This document shows, piece by piece, positions 5,434 to 9,301 of a DNA stretch of 9,301 nt; position 1 is the first letter of the stretch; each line of letters opens with the position of its first letter. Source of the DNA: JAHFJA01 sp964357385. GTDB taxonomy: Bacteria; Patescibacteriota; Patescibacteriia; JACQRZ01. The DNA lies in assembly GCA_964357385.1 (NCBI GenBank), contig CAYHKW010000041.1, positions 1 to 9,301 on the forward strand. The letters are read 5' to 3'. Made by a program: the position numbers and the translations under genes. Below the pieces are notes generated by a model. It was not told the DNA's origin. It did not search any database and was given only the letters and a program-made list of their open reading frames with translations.

Positions 5434-7530
5434 TTAAAACCGCATCATCTCATTGAGCTCCATAAGCGCATCGAACTCCTGCTCCGAAAGCACAGGTCTT
5501 CCTTGTTGGGTACGCAAAGCAATAATGTCTTGTATCTTTTTTCCTGCACCAAAACTCTCCTGCCCAATAGCAGTATATAAAGCGCTCACTTCATTGGTTT
5601 TCCACGCATTAATACCTGCTACCTTCCTGCTCGCTGAATCTTTTTCGAGAAGCTTTACCTTTTGATAAATAGTCTTGATAGCAGCCAGAGGGTCTGCCGA
5701 CAAGCGGCGAAAATCTTTGATGGTAAATGCACGCAACTCATCGACGGGATCCATAAGTCGTGGCGACGGCATTTTTACATCAGTAAATGCAACTTTGTGC
5801 GGCGAAGGGGCTCCTCCTTGACGGACAATGATTGGACGTGTTTGATTGGCAGTCGTCGGAGCAAGAGGAAGATTGGCAGGAACCGATCCTGTGTTTGTGG
5901 GCACGACTCGTTGTATTGGTGTGGATGTAATCGGTGGTGTTGATCTTGGCTGAACCATTGGCAGTGAAGCTGCTGATTTCTCAACAATCATGGGTACTCC
6001 TTCCACCTCTTCGATAGCAAAACGCGTCTGAGACGATTGGGGCTGAGACACACTGACGGGGGTAGTTTGTTGTCCTGAAACACCAAATCGCGGATGATGT
6101 TGTGTACGAGAACGCCCTCGTATGGGACTTGATATTGATGATGCTGATTGACCACCTTTTGTCTCAGAATTGGTATGCACTGAGTCAATCACTGACTTTT
6201 CAACTTGATCAGGAGTAGAAAATTCGGGGATCGTACCCACGGCAATCATGTCAGCATATTTATTTGCTTCCTTGACCAAATGAAGCGCTGCTTGGGTATC
6301 AAGACCGCTTTCTGATTTTGCAAATAATTCATTCAACGATTCACGAGTATCGATGGCATCTCGAATACCACGAATACGCGTCAACAAAATAGTACAAACC
6401 TTAGACAACAAAGCAGGATCATTAATCATTGTTTGTGACTCAGTAATAACATGATCAACAATGAGATCGTAGTCTACATTGGGGGTAGTAGATTTTTGCG
6501 ATATAGCCACTTGAGGAAGTTTCCCCTCACTCGTATTGCTTATCGCTGGAGTGGTGAGTGTGTTTTGAACAAGGGCGATTACAGAAGGGGGGATGCCCAC
6601 GCTAGATACTTGTGAGCTTGTGATGCTTTCCTCTGATAATTCTTGTTCTGCTTTTTTTCTATCAAATGGTATAAACATTATTTCATCACCGAACATTGAA
6701 GCTAGACTTTCTGGATATTCGTTAAAAATACGATAGAGATCGAAGATAGTTTTCAAAATAACCTTATCTTCTGCTAAAAGTACTGCAACGTTCTTTGATT
6801 CGCTTAAATATCTTGGCACACCCATAGTATTTTTAGCTCCACCCGAAAATGCAATAAAATCCCGAATCCAGTTTCCTATTGTAGGATCCTGTTGTTGCCC
6901 ATCTCTCAATAGAGCACTGTTCCCTAACAGTTCATTATTTGCAAGCATTCGATCCGCCAGACGAACATTATATCCATCAATATTTGCCAGACATATATAT
7001 AAGCTATTATTAATATCGTCCTTAAACTCCTGAAGCGGTGAACGCAGGATATTCAAAAGCTCTTTTGAAAAAATTGTTTCAAGGGCTTGACTTTCACCTA
7101 AAAAATCAAAATCTTTCGTGATTTCTTCAAGATGATGTAAATCATCTTGAATCTTCTCTGAAAGATACATCGATACAGGACTGGTTACTATTTCTTCCAT
7201 ATCACCTCCTAAAGATATAACAAGCGGGTTCACATCACTAAAGTACTCAGGAAGTGGAGCACAGAGATTTATTACGAGATCCTTCATGGCTTCTCTCCCT
7301 AATTCAGGTGTTAAATTTAACTCTGCCTGCAAGGTTGATCCAATATTATTCAAAGATATCTCCTTAATAAAAATACGTCGGATAACACTCAAAAATGTCT
7401 CTCTTTGAGAGAGGCTAATGGAATATCGTTTTTGAAAATTAATCAGATAATCAACAATCTCAGGAGACATAAACATCTCTTGGATATCATTTGGAAGTGA
7501 CTGAAATTTCTCTATACTTTTATCGGTCAT
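5434..7530 (-). CDS. Large soluble T4SS-operon protein of unknown function
   Basis: I cannot name a function. The 698-residue product has no membrane helix and no signal peptide. Visible parts: an all-helical N-terminal domain (about 8-96) beginning FQSLPNDIQEMFMSPEIVDY; a further helical region to about 290; a middle helical segment (353-430) with ILLTRIRGIRDAIDTRESLNELF at its centre; a Ser/Thr/Pro/Gln-rich, probably disordered linker (about 432-590) with a basic stretch RGRSRTQHHPR (471-481); and a compact charged C-terminal domain (593-698) beginning MDPVDELRAFTIKDFRRLS. From memory, similar N- and C-terminal blocks recur in long hypothetical proteins of Patescibacteria, so I take it as a lineage family; this was not searched. 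It begins 12 bases after the VirB6-like gene and has no Shine-Dalgarno. Its place in the operon suggests a cytoplasmic partner, perhaps a scaffold or substrate adaptor of the channel; that is speculation. Confidence 0.8.
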   Translation of the reverse strand: MTDKSIEKFQSLPNDIQEMFMSPEIVDYLINFQKRYSISLSQRETFLSVIRRIFIKEISLNNIGSTLQAELNLTPELGREAMKDLVINLCAPLPEYFSDVNPLVISLGGDMEEIVTSPVSMYLSEKIQDDLHHLEEITKDFDFLGESQALETIFSKELLNILRSPLQEFKDDINNSLYICLANIDGYNVRLADRMLANNELLGNSALLRDGQQQDPTIGNWIRDFIAFSGGAKNTMGVPRYLSESKNVAVLLAEDKVILKTIFDLYRIFNEYPESLASMFGDEIMFIPFDRKKAEQELSEESITSSQVSSVGIPPSVIALVQNTLTTPAISNTSEGKLPQVAISQKSTTPNVDYDLIVDHVITESQTMINDPALLSKVCTILLTRIRGIRDAIDTRESLNELFAKSESGLDTQAALHLVKEANKYADMIAVGTIPEFSTPDQVEKSVIDSVHTNSETKGGQSASSISSPIRGRSRTQHHPRFGVSGQQTTPVSVSQPQSSQTRFAIEEVEGVPMIVEKSAASLPMVQPRSTPPITSTPIQRVVPTNTGSVPANLPLAPTTANQTRPIIVRQGGAPSPHKVAFTDVKMPSPRLMDPVDELRAFTIKDFRRLSADPLAAIKTIYQKVKLLEKDSASRKVAGINAWKTNEVSALYTAIGQESFGAGKKIQDIIALRTQQGRPVLSEQEFDALMELNEMMRF

Positions 7531-7542
7531 GGAAGTAGGTAG

Positions 7543-9228
7543 TTACTGGTAATATTCTTTAAACTTTCCGCCGGTATCATTATCCATAAAATCATATATT
7601 GCTTGAAAGTTGGGGTTGGAGGCTCGCAAAGCAGGTTTAGTCATTATATCTTTTAAAAGAAGTCCTAGTGCCGTCTTACTACCTGCTCTATTTTTATCAA
7701 TATTAAGATCCTTAAATTTTGTTTTATCATTTTTCAATACATCAAAAATGATCTTGGCGTAGTCAGAATCGTAATTACCAGTTCCTTTCAATCGACCTTC
7801 ATCAATCTTTTGCAATATCTCCCAACCATGTTCATCTTCGAGTACTTTCCTAAATGAATTCATGTGAATGTCTTTCTCAGCCTGTGTTGCCCCAGCGCTG
7901 CCAAACGTACCATCATCATTAATACTGAAGGTTTGTTCGTGTACTTTATCCAGTACGCTATCTCCTACCTTTATATTAACACCATCGACGACTGAATCAT
8001 CTGCCTTAAATTTATCAGCACGCGAAACTGCCTTAAATAATGTTTGAGCAAGCTTAATATTTTCTTTGCTATATATTTTTTTCGTTGGATCACTAACATC
8101 AACACCACTGCCACTTGTTACATCAAATCTTGCTGCTGCTTCATTGGGTCGCACTGTTTTATCTTTGACTCTACGCTCTAATAATCCTTGTGTAACGGCA
8201 GCCTTATTAGCTTTTTCGCCAAGCATTGCTTCGTTGTCATTCTTTGTACCTTTAGTAGCAATTACAAATGCGAGTTCACCTTCATTTTTGCCAAAACTTG
8301 AAGAACCCAAAGCCTTGACATCCATGCTTCCTACCTCGATTGAGCGTATTATTTGTGTGTCTGTTAAACCAAATGAACCAAATTTTTTCTGCACTGAGGC
8401 CACGAAAGTATTGATAGTCATCTGGTCAGCACCATCATTTTTTAATACCTTAAGATGATCCTCAGCTTCTTTTTCAGTCGCATATAAACGCTTATTAGCA
8501 CGTTCAAGAATATAAGCGTGTCGTGTCGGTATTCCATTTTTAGTTTCATCAGAACCTTTTTCAATTTTAGTGGGGTCTTCTCCAGAAATTTCTTTTCGTT
8601 TTTCTTCAACTTCCTTATATCGCCAATTCTTAGCGCCACCCTTAGCTGCCTTGCCCGCTGTTTCAACAATCTTTCCGATTTCACCACTTAAAAGCGCCGC
8701 CGTTAGGGGCACACCAAAAGGGAGCCCAAAGGCAGCCGGGGCAAGTTTTGCAGCCAAAAGACTCGCTCCCCCCACCTTGATCGCAGCCATTTGAGCTCTT
8801 GTTTTTAAAAGTTTTTTATGAGCATCAAATTTTGACGAAAAATCTGTAGCTGATTCCAACTCCTCCAGATTTTTGGCCTGTTCATTGGAGAGTTGGTTCA
8901 TTTTTTTATCGCGTCCCGCTTTTGTTAGTAAACCTACATAGGGAACATCTTTTATTTTATCCGAAGCCAGCTTCGGTAGAGCTCCTATCTGCTTCCCTAC
9001 CCATTCCTGTGCTGCACCAATTCGCCCAACATCTCGTGCAACTTTTTCTTTTCTTCTCCCCTCTTGTATGCCTTTATACATACTGTACCGTTCTTTTGCA
9101 TATCGTTGACCTGTATATTTCCCGATCGCCCCGTTCGCCCATCCTGTAATAGCACCGGTCGCTTTTCCTGCAAATTTTCCACCTCCTGCACCAAGCTCAG
9201 ATGCAGCAGCAATCGTTCCAATCAACAT
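7543..9228 (-). CDS. VirB6/TrbL-like protein, C-terminal part (5' end disrupted or outside window)
   Basis: From the ATG at 9228 the product is 561 residues. It opens within a hydrophobic stretch and runs into a Gly/Ala-rich segment (GAGGGKFAGKATGAITGWANG, about 13-33), then a basic region (RYAKERYSMYKGIQEGRRKEK, 42-62). This is the usual pattern after the last membrane helix of VirB6/TrbL-type proteins. A second hydrophobic, Ala/Leu-rich segment lies at 153-185. The remainder (about 200-561) is charged, soluble and unfamiliar; it is probably a cytoplasmic tail. Sixteen codons upstream of the ATG also read as membrane helix (IVSFQGIIGYLIGIG), preceded by an in-frame TAA at 9276-9274. Starting at 9228 would cut the helix in half, and there is no Shine-Dalgarno, so the start is doubtful. 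Either an intact gene is broken by a nonsense change, or a sequencing error is present. The VirB6-like assignment rests on context and the glycine-rich junction. Confidence 0.6.
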   Translation of the reverse strand: MLIGTIAAASELGAGGGKFAGKATGAITGWANGAIGKYTGQRYAKERYSMYKGIQEGRRKEKVARDVGRIGAAQEWVGKQIGALPKLASDKIKDVPYVGLLTKAGRDKKMNQLSNEQAKNLEELESATDFSSKFDAHKKLLKTRAQMAAIKVGGASLLAAKLAPAAFGLPFGVPLTAALLSGEIGKIVETAGKAAKGGAKNWRYKEVEEKRKEISGEDPTKIEKGSDETKNGIPTRHAYILERANKRLYATEKEAEDHLKVLKNDGADQMTINTFVASVQKKFGSFGLTDTQIIRSIEVGSMDVKALGSSSFGKNEGELAFVIATKGTKNDNEAMLGEKANKAAVTQGLLERRVKDKTVRPNEAAARFDVTSGSGVDVSDPTKKIYSKENIKLAQTLFKAVSRADKFKADDSVVDGVNIKVGDSVLDKVHEQTFSINDDGTFGSAGATQAEKDIHMNSFRKVLEDEHGWEILQKIDEGRLKGTGNYDSDYAKIIFDVLKNDKTKFKDLNIDKNRAGSKTALGLLLKDIMTKPALRASNPNFQAIYDFMDNDTGGKFKEYYQ

Positions 9229-9273
9229 ACCAATACCGATTAAATATCCAATAATACCCTGAAAGCTAACGAT

Positions 9274-9301
9274 TTACGTACCAGAAACTTGAATGCTCGC
9301 A
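9274..9301 (-). CDS. C-terminal fragment of the upstream reading frame (partial)
   Basis: At the right edge the minus strand reads ASIQVSGT followed by TAA at 9276-9274. It is in the same frame as the VirB6-like ORF that follows. It is either the end of a separate upstream gene or, more likely in my view, the region just before the last membrane helix of the same VirB6/TrbL-like protein, separated from it by a single nonsense codon. Too little is present to identify. Confidence 0.35.

Noticed and set aside
5853..6237. Ser/Thr/Pro/Gln-rich DNA as a tandem repeat or mobile insertion
   Set aside because: The coding is low-complexity but no repeated unit is present at DNA level; it reads as a disordered linker.
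8066..8458. 130-codon open frame on the plus strand
   Set aside because: It is antisense to the VirB6-like tail, has no motif or start signal, and the minus-strand frame has the coherent protein. Treated as a shadow.

Overview
The window is one densely packed gene set, all transcribed from the minus strand (right to left). It encodes most of a minimal type IV secretion-like DNA transfer apparatus. I infer a member of the Candidate Phyla Radiation (Patescibacteria, Parcubacteria-like). The grounds are a PrgI-family VirB3 analogue, a VirB4 ATPase split into two genes, a large lineage-type hypothetical protein, a VirB6/TrbL-like tail, a ComF gene at the end, very short gaps and almost no Shine-Dalgarno sequences. 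This assignment is from memory of gene order and protein style, not from a search. The standard bacterial code fits: no gene is broken by in-frame TGA, and all CDS ends are TAA except comF (TGA).

Order in the direction of transcription: (1) 9228-7543, the long cytoplasmic tail of a VirB6/TrbL-like protein, whose membrane part lies beyond the window and may be cut off by an in-frame TAA at 9274-9276; (2) 7530-5434, a 698-residue soluble protein of unknown function with structured ends and a Ser/Thr/Pro-rich linker; (3) 5391-4540, a BRO-N/DinD-like protein; (4) a 57-bp gap with a 20-bp perfect palindrome inside a plausible promoter; (5) 4482-4009, PrgI (VirB3-like); (6) 4003-3305, the detached N-terminal domain of VirB4; (7) 3295-1418, the VirB4 ATPase core; (8) 1406-798, a membrane-anchored, VirB8/TcpC-like protein; (9) 798-25, comF, overlapping the previous stop codon by one base.

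Working together, PrgI, the two VirB4 parts, the VirB6-like protein and the VirB8-like protein would form an inner-membrane channel and motor of the single-membrane (Gram-positive) type. No VirB7/9/10 core, VirB11, VirD4 or relaxase is visible here. ComF at the end of the operon and a DinD-like protein in the middle suggest a link to uptake or handling of incoming single-stranded DNA rather than to classical conjugation; this is inference.

The points most worth checking are the stop codon in the middle of a hydrophobic segment at the right edge, the BRO-N/DinD-like gene embedded in the transfer operon with a palindromic operator just downstream of it, and the hairpin lying between the only strong Shine-Dalgarno in the window and its start codon. 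No gene-free stretch over 300 bases exists. No tRNA, rRNA, CRISPR array or insertion sequence was seen.
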